Source: Planctomycetota bacterium (GTDB taxonomy: Bacteria; Planctomycetota; UBA1135; GCA-002686595). From it: 39,715 bases of DNA. The notes under the pieces are model-generated. The model was not told the origin of the DNA and did no database searches. It worked only from the letters and a program-made list of their open reading frames with translations. Positions 30,577 through 39,213 of the stretch are shown here, piece by piece. The position numbers were made by a program, and so were the translations under genes. Each line of letters opens with the position of its first letter. The first letter of the stretch is position 1. Location of the stretch: NCBI GenBank assembly GCA_029259655.1, contig JAJDET010000267.1, forward strand, positions 1 to 39,715, written 5' to 3'.

Positions 30577-32757
30577 ATGCCTGCTCGAACATCAACGACA
30601 CTCTTCTTCTGTTCCTGCCTCCTTCTCCCTGCGCTCGCGCAGTCGCAGAGCGTGCCCACGGAGATCCAGCTCCCCGGAACCCAGCCCGGCGAGATCGGGG
30701 AGCTCGAATCTCCGAACAAGTGCGACAACTGCCACGGGGGCTACGACCTCCTCGTGGAGCCCGTTCACAGCTGGCGCGGGAGCATGATGGCCCACGCGAC
30801 CCGGGATCCCCTGTTCTGGGCGACGGTCGCCGTCGCCGAGCAGGACTTCTCGGGCTCGGGAGACCTCTGCATTCGCTGCCACAGCCCGGAAGGTTGGTTC
30901 GGAGGGCGCTCGACACCGACGGACGGCTCCGGACTCAGAGAGGCGGACTCCTCGGGCGTGATGTGCGACGCCTGCCACCAGATGGTCGATCCCGACGACT
31001 CCGAGCACCTGGGGATCCAGCAGTTTCCCTTCCTCGCGAACGACGCCGGGCTCCCCCCCGAAGGCTACTACGGGAACGGCATGTCCGTGATGTGGTCGTC
31101 GGAGAGCGAGAAGCTCGGTCCCTACTCTGACGTGCCTTCGTCCCACCAGTCCCAGCAGTCCCTCTTCCACCGTTCGGCGGACTTCTGCGGAACGTGCCAC
31201 GACGTCTCCAACCCCGCGGTCGGAGACCTGGCGCACAACAACGGAGCCAGAACCCCGCTGGCGGGCGGATTCAGCGGAGAGCTCGGCTCGCCGGTCGAGG
31301 ACAAGGCCGCCTTCAACCACTTCCCCTACGAGTACGGGGTCGTCGAGCGGACCTTCAGCGAGCACGCGTCCGGTCTTCTCTCCCAGACGCGCATCTCCGA
31401 CTACGCGAACCTGCCTCCCGAGCTCCAGGACGGGTCGATCGAGCGCGCCCGGGACGCCGCCGTCGCGGGGTCTCCCGGCGGCGACTACGTCGACGGAGCG
31501 CCGCGCACGTTCAGCTGTCAGGCCTGTCACCTGTCGCCCGTGACCGGCAAGGGGTGCAACAAGGCCTCCGCGCCCGTCCGCACCGACCTGCCCCTGCACG
31601 ACATGACCGGGGGCAACTACTGGGTCCCGGAGGCGATCCAGTACCTCGACGGACAGAACAAGCTCGTTCTCGGCGGGGGTCTCTCGCCGGGCCTCGTCGC
31701 CTCCCTGGACGCCGGCGCGACGCGGGCGAAGACCAACCTCGCGAACGCGGCCTCGCTCTCCACGGAGGGCAACCTGCTTCGGGTGAACAACCTCACGGGG
31801 CACAAGCTCCCGACCGGATTCCCCGAAGGCAGGAGGATGTGGTTGAACGTGAAGTGGTACGGCGCCCTGGGCGTGCTGCTTCGCGAGGACGGCGCCTACG
31901 GGCCGCTGAGCGTCCTGGTGGACGGCGTTGTGACGCAGGTCGACTCGCTCCTCGATCTCCACGATCAAGAAGCCCGGATCTACGAAGCGCACCTGGGCAT
32001 GACCCAGGAGTGGGCCGGCCAGTTGATCGCCCTGGGCATCAGTCCGGCCTTGCCCCTGGGCTTCGACCGACTGACCGGTGCCGTCGATTTCACGCTCGGC
32101 GCGCTGGCCGCACAGGCTCCCGGCACGTCGCACGAGACGTTCCATTTCGTGCTCAACAACGTCGTCCTCGCGGACAACCGCATCACGCCCTACGGCATGA
32201 GCTACGACGAGGCCGAGTTGCGCAACGCTCTCCCGGTTCCCGCCGATCAGTACGGCGACCCGGGAGTGGGCGGGACGTACCGCTACTGGGACGAAGTCGC
32301 GCTCGATCCCCCCAAGGGCGCGGTATCGGCGACGATCGACTTGCTCTACCAGCCCACGAGCTGGGAGTACATTCAGTTCGTCCGCGAGGCCAACACGGGG
32401 GCCGTCACCTTCCTCGCGACGACCGGCGACGACATCCTCGAGGCCTGGCAGAACACCGGCATGGCGGCGCCCGAGGTCATGGCCTCCGCATCGTGGACCC
32501 CGACCGAGCGCGACTGCAACGCGAACGGGCTCGCCGATCACCTGGACGTCCTGGGCGGCAGCAGTCCGGACTGCAACGGGAACGGGAGGCCGGACGAGTG
32601 CGACATCGCTCGCGGCACCTCGCTGGACATCTACGGCGCCGTCGTGAGCACTCCAAGCGGTCTGACGATGATCAGGGGGAACGGCGTCCCCGACGAGTGC
32701 GAGGAAACGCCCTTCGAGCTGGGGTTGCGACACAGGAGCGTGCCGCGGTTCCTCTGA
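30577..32757 (+). CDS. Exported pentaheme c-type cytochrome with C-terminal DCNxNG repeats
   Basis: The 726-aa protein starts at an ATG with GGAGA upstream and has a signal peptide ending near ALAQSQS. Five heme-c sites are visible: CDNCH (49-53), CIRCH (98-102), CDACH (130-134), CGTCH (204-208) and CQACH (314-318). They are spaced as in multiheme cytochromes that shuttle electrons in the periplasm. The middle third (about 340-650) is a beta-rich domain with NLTGHKLPTGFPEGRRMW, a pattern I associate with multiheme cytochromes of marine bacteria. The C-terminus carries DCNANGLADHLD and DCNGNGRPDECD, calcium-binding, dockerin-like repeats common in Planctomycetota secreted proteins. The electron donor and acceptor are unknown. 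The diheme protein follows on the same strand. Confidence 0.85.
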   Translation: MPARTSTTLFFCSCLLLPALAQSQSVPTEIQLPGTQPGEIGELESPNKCDNCHGGYDLLVEPVHSWRGSMMAHATRDPLFWATVAVAEQDFSGSGDLCIRCHSPEGWFGGRSTPTDGSGLREADSSGVMCDACHQMVDPDDSEHLGIQQFPFLANDAGLPPEGYYGNGMSVMWSSESEKLGPYSDVPSSHQSQQSLFHRSADFCGTCHDVSNPAVGDLAHNNGARTPLAGGFSGELGSPVEDKAAFNHFPYEYGVVERTFSEHASGLLSQTRISDYANLPPELQDGSIERARDAAVAGSPGGDYVDGAPRTFSCQACHLSPVTGKGCNKASAPVRTDLPLHDMTGGNYWVPEAIQYLDGQNKLVLGGGLSPGLVASLDAGATRAKTNLANAASLSTEGNLLRVNNLTGHKLPTGFPEGRRMWLNVKWYGALGVLLREDGAYGPLSVLVDGVVTQVDSLLDLHDQEARIYEAHLGMTQEWAGQLIALGISPALPLGFDRLTGAVDFTLGALAAQAPGTSHETFHFVLNNVVLADNRITPYGMSYDEAELRNALPVPADQYGDPGVGGTYRYWDEVALDPPKGAVSATIDLLYQPTSWEYIQFVREANTGAVTFLATTGDDILEAWQNTGMAAPEVMASASWTPTERDCNANGLADHLDVLGGSSPDCNGNGRPDECDIARGTSLDIYGAVVSTPSGLTMIRGNGVPDECEETPFELGLRHRSVPRFL

Positions 32758-32769
32758 CGGTGAAGTCGT

Positions 32770-32801
32770 GGAGCGTCCGTGGCTCGTGCTCCGGACGCTC
32801 C
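32770..32801 (+). terminator. Hairpin after the pentaheme cytochrome gene
   Basis: A perfect 10-bp stem (GGAGCGTCCG paired with CGGACGCTCC) with a 12-nt loop begins 12 bp after the stop codon at 32757. There is no T run, so it may be a weak or factor-assisted terminator. Confidence 0.5.
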
Positions 32802-33029
32802 CGCGCCCACCTTTGAGTAGGAGTCAGACGAGTGCCGTCCAGATTCCGGACTTCGGGTACGCAGTACTTCCCTCGCGACCCGGACCCAACGCCCATGTAC
32901 GGAGTCGCGGCCGGGTCGAGAATGAACGGCACGCGACTCCCCACGTCTCCGCGCTTCACCACCGGCACACGTGGGAGCAGAGAAGGAGCCGCCACGTGGC
33001 TGGCTCGGAAGTGAATGGAGATCGAGAAG

Positions 33030-34622
33030 ATGAGAAAGCAAAGCATCTGGAGCGCAGGATTGGGCTCTGTGCTCGTCGTCGGGCTCTTCGGGTCGACGGC
33101 GAGTGCTCAGTTGACTGACATCGTGAATGCTCCCAACCCGATCGACGCAGGGATCGGAAAGGGGCTCGCCGATCAGATCGGCGCCGGCGTTGGAGACGTA
33201 CTCACCCCAGGCTCGTCGGCCTTCATCATCGCGCGCGATCCGTTCCGCTCGATCCGCCGCGGACGGCAGCTCTTCCAGCGCAAGTTCCGCGTGGCGGAGG
33301 GCATGGGATCGCGCACAGGCGATGGTGTCGGCGACATCAGCCTCGATGGCTCGATCGGAGCCGGTCTCGCGGACAGTTGCGCGGCCTGCCACGCCCGGCC
33401 CTTCGGCTCCGCCGGTTTCGGGAGCAACGTCTTCACCCGCCCCAAGAGTCGGGACGCGCCTCACCTCTTCGGCCTCGGACTCCAGGAGATGCTGGCCGAC
33501 GAGATCACCGGCGACTTGCGGGCCATACGCGACGCCGCCATGCACCAAGCGTTGATGAGCGGTAGCACCCTGGTCGCGTCGCTGACGTCGAAGGGCATCG
33601 ACTACGGCTCGATCACGGCGTTTTCCGACGGCACCGTCGACACGTCGAGTGTCGAGGGAGTGGACCAGGACCTGCGGGTGCGGCCATTCTTCGCCCAGGG
33701 AGCGACCATCTCGATGCGCGAGTTCATCGTCGGTGCGTTCAACGCGGAGATGGGCCTGGAGACTTTCGACCCGCTCCTCGAGGCGGCGTCGACGGGTGCG
33801 GACGTCGTGACCCGCGCAGGAATGGTGCTCAGCGGATCCATGGACGTCATCGAGGCGCCACCCGTTCACAGCGTCTTCGAGGACGCCGACCTCGACGGAG
33901 TGGCCAACGAGCTCGACCCCGCACTCGTCGACCACATGGAGTTCTACCTCCTCAACTACTTCAAGCCCGGTCTCGGACAACAAACCCGGACGACCAGGCA
34001 GGGTCGCAGGATCTTCCGGAGCATCGGATGCGGCGAGTGCCACATCGCCAACCTGACGATCGACCATGACCGCCGCGTTGCCGATGTCGAGACCGCGTTC
34101 GACGTGGCGAACAGCAACGTCGTCTACAATCGACTCTTCGCGACGGCGACGCCACTCAATGACAGCATCAGCGACATGTCGATCTACGCGACGCTGAAAC
34201 CGCCGCTCGGCGGTTCCTTTCAGGTGAAGAACATCTTCACCGACTTCAAGCGGCACGACCTCGGTCCGGCTTTCCACGAGCTGAACTTCGACGGCTCGGT
34301 ACAGACCGAGTTCATTACCGAGCCGCTCTGGGGTGTGGGCTCGACGCCGCCCTACGGGCACGACGGCCGTAGCAACAGCCTGACCGAGGTGATCCTCCGT
34401 CACGGCGGCGACGCCGCGGCAGCCAGCCAGGCCTTCGCCGATCTACCGCAGACTCGCAAGGACCGCGTCCTCGCGTTCCTGCGCACGCTGGTCCTCTTCT
34501 CGCCCGAGGACACGTCCTCGAACCTGAACCCGGCCGACCCGAGCGATCCGGGGTTCCCGTTCGTGGCCCAGGGCTCCATCAGCCTGACCCCGCTCTTCAA
34601 CGACCCCACCGAAGGGGAATAG
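33030..34622 (+). CDS. Exported diheme c-type protein of the di-heme oxidoreductase / peroxidase-like (DHOR, DUF1111-like) group
   Basis: The 530-aa form begins at ATG 33030, with GGAG 9 nt upstream, and has a signal peptide (SVLVVGLFGSTASAQ). An in-frame ATG at 33015 is less likely because it overlaps the ribosome site. There are two heme-c motifs, CAACH (117-121, within GLADSCAACHARPFG) and CGECH (334-338, within GRRIFRSIGCGECHIANL). The order 'N-terminal heme, DADLDGVANE spacer, second heme preceded by GRxIF' and the ending TPPYGHDGRS...ILRHGG match the DHOR family. The family is predicted to transfer electrons or reduce peroxides in the periplasm. It may partner the pentaheme cytochrome just upstream. 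Confidence 0.85.
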   Translation: MRKQSIWSAGLGSVLVVGLFGSTASAQLTDIVNAPNPIDAGIGKGLADQIGAGVGDVLTPGSSAFIIARDPFRSIRRGRQLFQRKFRVAEGMGSRTGDGVGDISLDGSIGAGLADSCAACHARPFGSAGFGSNVFTRPKSRDAPHLFGLGLQEMLADEITGDLRAIRDAAMHQALMSGSTLVASLTSKGIDYGSITAFSDGTVDTSSVEGVDQDLRVRPFFAQGATISMREFIVGAFNAEMGLETFDPLLEAASTGADVVTRAGMVLSGSMDVIEAPPVHSVFEDADLDGVANELDPALVDHMEFYLLNYFKPGLGQQTRTTRQGRRIFRSIGCGECHIANLTIDHDRRVADVETAFDVANSNVVYNRLFATATPLNDSISDMSIYATLKPPLGGSFQVKNIFTDFKRHDLGPAFHELNFDGSVQTEFITEPLWGVGSTPPYGHDGRSNSLTEVILRHGGDAAAASQAFADLPQTRKDRVLAFLRTLVLFSPEDTSSNLNPADPSDPGFPFVAQGSISLTPLFNDPTEGE

Positions 34623-34645
34623 CGAAGACTCTCTCCTGCACTCAC

Positions 34646-34675
34646 GGGAGCCCGGCGGAATGCCGTCGGGCTCCC
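34646..34675 (+). terminator. Rho-independent-type terminator
   Basis: GGGAGCCCGGCGG pairs with CCGTCGGGCTCCC (one mismatch) across a 4-nt loop and is followed by TTT. It lies 23 bp after the diheme gene stop and between convergent genes, so it could serve both strands. Confidence 0.75.
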
Positions 34676-34735
34676 TTTGCTCGGAAGGCGACGAGCTCGG
34701 TCCCCGAAGGCGGAGCTCCTCCTCGAGCGTGGCTC

Positions 34736-35704
34736 TCAGCACCCGGCGCTGATCGGACAGAGGTAGACCGGGTGGATGACGAAGTTGTCCTGGACGTCGC
34801 CGCAGACCGGCGTGTCCCCCATCTCCCGCGCGTTCTCGTGGATGTTCTTCAGGACCTGGGGCTCGAGCTGGAGCACGTGTTCGTCCGGATGGGCGGCCGT
34901 GCCCCACGGATAGCAGCCGCCGGGCTGACTGCTCCACTCGATGTGACAGCCGAGGACCCACTCGACCGGGTTCTTGCCGGCGAAGTTCAGGAGGCGCTCG
35001 ATGCTCGTCTTGAAGACGCCCCAATCCTGCTGGCTGAAGACGAAGAGGTGACCGGGATACACGATGTCGCCGGTCAGGAGGAGCTGCGTTCGTCGGTCGT
35101 AGAAGGTCAGGCTCGCAACCTGGTGCCCGGGGGTCGTGAGGACGTCGAGTACCCGTCCTCCGAGGTCGTAGGTCACCTGCTCTTCGGGCCACTTCGCGGG
35201 ATCGAAGCCGAAGAAGGCCTGCACCTCCGTCAGGCTGTGACCGACAACCGTCACGTTCGGCATCCCCGCGAACTCGGGATCCCCCGCCGTGTGGTCGGAG
35301 TGTGCGTGGGAGTGCGAGACGATGATCTCGAGGCTGCCCGCCAGGTTCTTCTGGGACCAGGAATCGACCAGGCCCAGGACCGCCTCTCCGAATCCGACGC
35401 TCGCGACCGAGCCGGTGTCGATCACCAGCGCCTTCTCGGTGCCGAAGATCACGTACACGAAGGGTGCCTCGAAGTGCGCGCACTTGCTCTGCCGCAGGAT
35501 CCAGAAGTCGTCGTTGTAGGCGTGCACCTGGATCTTCGGATCGTTGGCACAGTCGAGACCCGCGATCCACTTCGGCGGGAACGTCCCCGCCTCCGGGTCT
35601 GGATGGAACGGCACGGGCGCGGCGGCGACGACGATCGCCTTCCCGTACAGTCCGATCAGGAGGAGGACGGCGAAGGCACCCGGCAGGAGCAGGCGTGCTG
35701 ACAT
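34736..35704 (-). CDS. Secreted or membrane-anchored metallo-beta-lactamase-fold hydrolase
   Basis: The 322-aa protein starts at ATG 35704 and has an N-terminal hydrophobic segment (LLLPGAFAVLLLIGLYG) that acts as a signal or anchor. The zinc motif HAHSDH (133-138) and later metal ligands (TTPGHQVASL, LLTGDIVYPG and GCHIEW) mark a complete metallo-beta-lactamase fold. The first half has VYVIFGTEKALVIDTG, as in glyoxalase II-like and quorum-quenching relatives. The substrate cannot be predicted. The C-terminal Cys pair (PVCGD, PISAGC) suggests a disulfide in the periplasm. It is convergent with the diheme gene and divergent from the repeat protein, with 134 bp between the two starts. Confidence 0.85.
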   Translation of the reverse strand: MSARLLLPGAFAVLLLIGLYGKAIVVAAAPVPFHPDPEAGTFPPKWIAGLDCANDPKIQVHAYNDDFWILRQSKCAHFEAPFVYVIFGTEKALVIDTGSVASVGFGEAVLGLVDSWSQKNLAGSLEIIVSHSHAHSDHTAGDPEFAGMPNVTVVGHSLTEVQAFFGFDPAKWPEEQVTYDLGGRVLDVLTTPGHQVASLTFYDRRTQLLLTGDIVYPGHLFVFSQQDWGVFKTSIERLLNFAGKNPVEWVLGCHIEWSSQPGGCYPWGTAAHPDEHVLQLEPQVLKNIHENAREMGDTPVCGDVQDNFVIHPVYLCPISAGC

Positions 35705-35838
35705 TCGGTGGAACCGACGCGGTTCACGCGCCGTCGCACATGCTAGCCCGGATCGGACGCGGCAATGACCCGTCGGGGCGATTCCCCCCACGGGGCTCCC
35801 TCGTACGCGCTCACGGCTCGTATCCTGGACTTCTCGGC

Positions 35839-37539
35839 ATGAAGAAGCACTTCTGTCAGGCTTCGCTGATCGCACTCGTGTCCGGCAGCGCGCTCGCCCA
35901 GGGAGCGGACGACTGCGCGGGAGCCGCGCCGATCAGCGGCGTCGGCTCGTTCCAGTTCTCGACGGTCGGAGCGACGGACAGCGGCGCGATCGCCTCGTGC
36001 AACCAGGCCCCGAGCGCCGACGTCTGGGCGGCCTGGACCTCCGCATCCGAAACGGACTACCGCTTCTCGATCTGCACCACCGACTACGACGCCGTGCTGG
36101 CGATCTACGACGTGTGCGGTGGGACGCAGCTCGTCTGCGAGGATGCCGCCGGATGCACGGCGTCGCTCTTCGACCTCGAGCTGGAAGTGTTCGGCCTCTC
36201 CCCGAACACGACGTACATCCTGCAGCTCGACGGATGGCAGGGAATGCAGGGCAGCGGGACGCTCGACATCGCGACCATCGCCCCGCCCGGGAACGACGAC
36301 TGCTCACTCGCCGCGTCCATCGCCGGCACCGGGCTCTTCGCCTTCGACAACCGCGGAGCGACGACGGACGGGGTGGGTGATCCCACGTGCCAGGTCTTCG
36401 GGTCGGACCAGATCGAGAACGACGTCTGGTTCGACTGGACGGCACCGTCCACGGGCACCTTCTCGCTCGCCACCTGCGGGCGGACCTACCTGGACACCAA
36501 GCTCGCTGTCTACGGCGCGCAGGCCTGTCCCCCGGTCGTCGCCCTCGCCTGCGACGACGACGCCTGTCTGTTCCAGAGCCGCCTCGAGTTCCCCGCAACG
36601 GCCGGCCTGAGCTACCTCATCCGGGTCGGGAGCTTCTCCCCGCTGGCAAGGGGAGACGGGTTCATCGAGCTCGCGCCCGCGGTACGCCCGCCCAACGACG
36701 ACTGCCAGACGCCGACCCCGATCGCGGGCTCCGGTCCGTTCGCCTTCGACAACTCCCTGGCCACGACGGACGGACCCGCGGAGGCTTCGTGCCAGGGCGG
36801 AGCTCCGATAGAGAACGACGTCTGGTACTCCTGGATCGCTCCGGCGAACGGGCCGTTCCAGGTGACGACCTGCGGCGGCACGATCCTCGATACGGCACTG
36901 GCCGTGTACGACGACGCGACTTGCCCGCCGAGTGCTCTCGTCGCCTGCGGCGGTAACGAGTGCGGAGCTCAGAGCTCCGCCGTGTTCGACGCGGAAGCGG
37001 GGCGGTCGTACCTCGTCCGTATCGGGAGCTTCGGCTCCGTCTACCGCGGCTCGGGCACGTTCGCCATCGACGCCCCGCCTCTGCCCAGCGGCGACGACTG
37101 CTCGAACGCCGTTCCGTTGCGGGGGCTCGGAACCTTCTCCTTCGACAACCGCAGAGCGACGACCGACGGGCTCCCGGCACGATCTTGCCTCGAGTTCTCC
37201 GAAGGGCAGATCCACAACGACGTGTGGTATCGGTGGACCGCGCCGACCGGCGGGCGCTACAGGATCGAGACCTGCGGGACCTCGACGACCCTGGACACCA
37301 AGCTCGCCGTTTACCGCGCCCAGGGATGTCCGCCGGCCGCGCCGGTCTCCTGCAACGACGACACGTGCGGACTTCAGAGCAGGGTCTCGTTCGACGCGAC
37401 CGCGGGGAGCTCGTTCCTGATACGTCTCGGGACTTTCGCCTCGAAGACCGAGGGGGCGGGTGAGTTCCGGCTGATCCTCGAGGAGCCGCTGTTCGCGCCG
37501 CCGAAGATCGCCCCCATCCAGGTCCCCCGGAGCCCCTGA
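35839..37539 (+). CDS. Secreted four-repeat beta-sandwich protein
   Basis: The 566-aa protein has a signal peptide (MKKHFCQASLIALVSGSALA) and four tandem units starting near residues 24, 151, 284 and 418. Each unit has a head DDC followed by FxFDNxxATTDG, a central NDVWYxWTAP, TCGxxxLDTKLAVY and a tail SYLIRVGSF. The first unit is the most divergent and lacks the FDN head. The unit is common in large secreted proteins of Planctomycetota and resembles pre-peptidase C-terminal/jelly-roll modules. Paired cysteines in each unit suggest disulfides. Adhesion or matrix building is plausible, but no catalytic motif was seen. Confidence 0.8.
   Translation: MKKHFCQASLIALVSGSALAQGADDCAGAAPISGVGSFQFSTVGATDSGAIASCNQAPSADVWAAWTSASETDYRFSICTTDYDAVLAIYDVCGGTQLVCEDAAGCTASLFDLELEVFGLSPNTTYILQLDGWQGMQGSGTLDIATIAPPGNDDCSLAASIAGTGLFAFDNRGATTDGVGDPTCQVFGSDQIENDVWFDWTAPSTGTFSLATCGRTYLDTKLAVYGAQACPPVVALACDDDACLFQSRLEFPATAGLSYLIRVGSFSPLARGDGFIELAPAVRPPNDDCQTPTPIAGSGPFAFDNSLATTDGPAEASCQGGAPIENDVWYSWIAPANGPFQVTTCGGTILDTALAVYDDATCPPSALVACGGNECGAQSSAVFDAEAGRSYLVRIGSFGSVYRGSGTFAIDAPPLPSGDDCSNAVPLRGLGTFSFDNRRATTDGLPARSCLEFSEGQIHNDVWYRWTAPTGGRYRIETCGTSTTLDTKLAVYRAQGCPPAAPVSCNDDTCGLQSRVSFDATAGSSFLIRLGTFASKTEGAGEFRLILEEPLFAPPKIAPIQVPRSP
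35908..37490 (+). repeat. Four tandem ~130-residue protein repeats
   Basis: The units begin near 35908, 36291, 36690 and 37092. Units 2-4 share the consensus DDC-x(n)-FxFDNxxATTDG, NDVWYxW, TCG, LAVY, CPP, C-x-x-x-x-C and SYLIRxGSF. The similarity points to duplication within the gene. Confidence 0.8.
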
Positions 37540-37545
37540 GGCTCC
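37529..37545 (+). terminator. Weak hairpin at the end of the repeat-protein gene
   Basis: GGAGCC-CCTGA-GGCTCC overlaps the stop codon and has no T run. It may end transcription weakly. Confidence 0.3.
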
Positions 37546-37598
37546 TCGGGAGGCGGGACGCTCCCCTCGCTCTGTCCGCCCTTGCGTGCCCGCAATCG

Positions 37599-37901
37599 GT
37601 GCCCCAGACTCTGCGACTGGTTTCAGCCGTGACGCACCGCCTCCGAAAAGCCACCGTCGTCCTCTTACTTACCGCGCTCCTCGCCGGACTGACGGTCGCA
37701 GGCAAGGCACACGCCGCGCTGCACGGTGATGTGCACGACACGTGCCACGCCTGTCTGCTGACGCCGGCGCCGGCGCCGCCCGCAGTCGAGCTGGCCGCCA
37801 CGACGTCGGATGCTTCCCCGTGCGAGGTACCCCCTCCCTCGCGTCCGCGCTCCGTCCCGATCGATTGCAGGAACCCGCGTGGCCCCCCTGCGCTCGTCTG
37901 A
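37599..37901 (+). CDS. Small secreted His/Cys protein of the metal-uptake operon
   Basis: The 100-aa reading starts at GTG 37599. A GTG at 37629 gives a 90-aa form whose signal peptide begins sooner and may be the true start. The hydrophobic segment (VVLLLTALLAGLTVAGKAHA) is followed by ALHGDVHDTCHACLL, which offers four His/Cys ligands, then a Pro-rich tail ending in RGPPALV. Short secreted proteins with this ending and a His-rich HxxCxxC patch are often found beside zinc or copper uptake genes. This fits the porin and zinc/manganese-binding protein just downstream. I do not know a named function; periplasmic metal binding is the inference. Confidence 0.55.
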   Translation: MPQTLRLVSAVTHRLRKATVVLLLTALLAGLTVAGKAHAALHGDVHDTCHACLLTPAPAPPAVELAATTSDASPCEVPPPSRPRSVPIDCRNPRGPPALV

Positions 37902-37962
37902 TCGCTGAACGACGCATCACGACGGATCGCGAGACGCGCCGATCGAGGCGCAGGAGGTTCAC

Positions 37963-39213
37963 ATGTTCGCCAGGACCGTCACGGCGCTCGTCGCCCTGGC
38001 CTGGATTCCCACCGCGCTCGCAGCGCAAGGGAGTGACGAAGAGAGACTGCGGGCGCTCGAGGAGCGCATCGCCCGGATCGAGGAACTGCACGCCGACGAG
38101 CTCGACGAGCTCCGGTTCGACCTGGATTCGGTCCAGGCGGAGGCCGAGGAGCTGCGGCGCCGGCTGGCGGAGGCCCCCACGGTGCCCAACGCCTTCAACC
38201 CGCGGATCACCGTCATCGGAAACTTCCTGGGTCGCTTCGACGACAGACGCGTCTTCCTCGACGACGACCCGACCCTGGCCCGCGTCGACGATCGCTTCAA
38301 CCTGCGCGAGGTCGAGCTCGACTTCCGCGCGGCGATCGATCCCTGGGCCGACGCGGTGGTCATCGCCGCCGTGGAGGCCGAAGAGCCCAACGTCTTCGAG
38401 ACGGGGATCGAGGAGGGCTACGTGATCCTTAAGAGGCTGCCCATCCTGGAGATCGCTCCGGCGGGCCTGAAGCTGAAGGTGGGCCGATTCCGTGTCGAGC
38501 ACGGACGCTACAACCAGATGCACACGCACGATCTGCCGTGGATGACGCGCCCTCGCTCGAACACGAACTTCCTCGGTCACGAGGGCTATCTGCAGAACGG
38601 GATTTCCGGCGAGTTCTTCCTGCCCTCGGGCTCCGACGGCGACGTCCTTGCGGCAACTGTCAACGTCCTGGACGGGGGGGACCTCCCCATCGCGCCGGGT
38701 GTCGCGGGCTCGAAGCTCGCCGCGGGAGGCCGTGTTCGCTGGTTCCACGAGGCCGGCGTCAACACCCACTTCGAGCTCGGTGTGTCGGGGTGGTTCAACG
38801 ACTCCGACACGAAGCTATACGGACTCGACTTCAACTGGACCTGGAAACCGCCGGTAGCCGGCGAGTGGAACTCCGTGCTCCTGGGCGCCGAGGTCCTCGT
38901 CGCCGACCTGGACACCGCCGGCCTCGCGAGCTCTCCCTCGGGTGGCCTCGTGTGGGGTCAGTACCAGCTCGGCAAGAACGTGTATGCGGGCCTTCGATAC
39001 GACCGCGCTGAGGAGATCACCGATGCGAGTCTCCTGACGCACACGTACGGCGCCTACCTGACAACCTACACGAGCGAGTTTCTCCGGACGCGGATCGGAG
39101 TGGAGCACGCGGAGAGCGACGTGCCGGTTCTCGACGACGTGGACTCCGTGTTCCTGGAGCTCAACTTCATTTTAGGCTCGCACCCCATCGAGCCCTACTG
39201 GGTGAACCGATGA
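37963..39213 (+). CDS. Outer-membrane porin-like protein with N-terminal coiled coil, in a metal-uptake operon
   Basis: The 416-aa protein has AGGAGG 5 nt before its ATG and a signal peptide ending at ALAAQ. A short coiled coil (about 24-68, ERLRALEERIARIEEL) precedes a beta-barrel-like region of alternating residues that ends in a C-terminal strand (FLELNFILG...YWVNR). The layout resembles OprO/OprP-like and zinc-regulated barrels found next to ZnuA-type genes. It likely lets metal or metal complexes pass the outer membrane. Its stop overlaps the next ATG (ATGA), so the two are cotranslated. Substrate specificity is not shown by sequence. Confidence 0.75.
   Translation: MFARTVTALVALAWIPTALAAQGSDEERLRALEERIARIEELHADELDELRFDLDSVQAEAEELRRRLAEAPTVPNAFNPRITVIGNFLGRFDDRRVFLDDDPTLARVDDRFNLREVELDFRAAIDPWADAVVIAAVEAEEPNVFETGIEEGYVILKRLPILEIAPAGLKLKVGRFRVEHGRYNQMHTHDLPWMTRPRSNTNFLGHEGYLQNGISGEFFLPSGSDGDVLAATVNVLDGGDLPIAPGVAGSKLAAGGRVRWFHEAGVNTHFELGVSGWFNDSDTKLYGLDFNWTWKPPVAGEWNSVLLGAEVLVADLDTAGLASSPSGGLVWGQYQLGKNVYAGLRYDRAEEITDASLLTHTYGAYLTTYTSEFLRTRIGVEHAESDVPVLDDVDSVFLELNFILGSHPIEPYWVNR

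Noticed and set aside
30234-31130. Open plus-strand frame after the ligase, starting with a PFHGYALIAALEG stretch
   Set aside because: It overlaps the well-supported cytochrome gene by over 500 bp in another frame. The HGYAL resemblance to Cas6-like or other proteins is too short to support a gene or remnant.
30592-34403. Long open frames on the minus strand opposite the two cytochrome genes
   Set aside because: These are high-GC antisense shadows with Arg/Val/Glu-rich sequence and no domains. The plus-strand frames carry heme motifs and signal peptides.
35742-35756. GCTAGCCCGGATCGG, similar to the MITE terminal repeat
   Set aside because: Only about 10 bp match, with no partner end or inner sequence. 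Chance similarity is likely in this GC-rich DNA.
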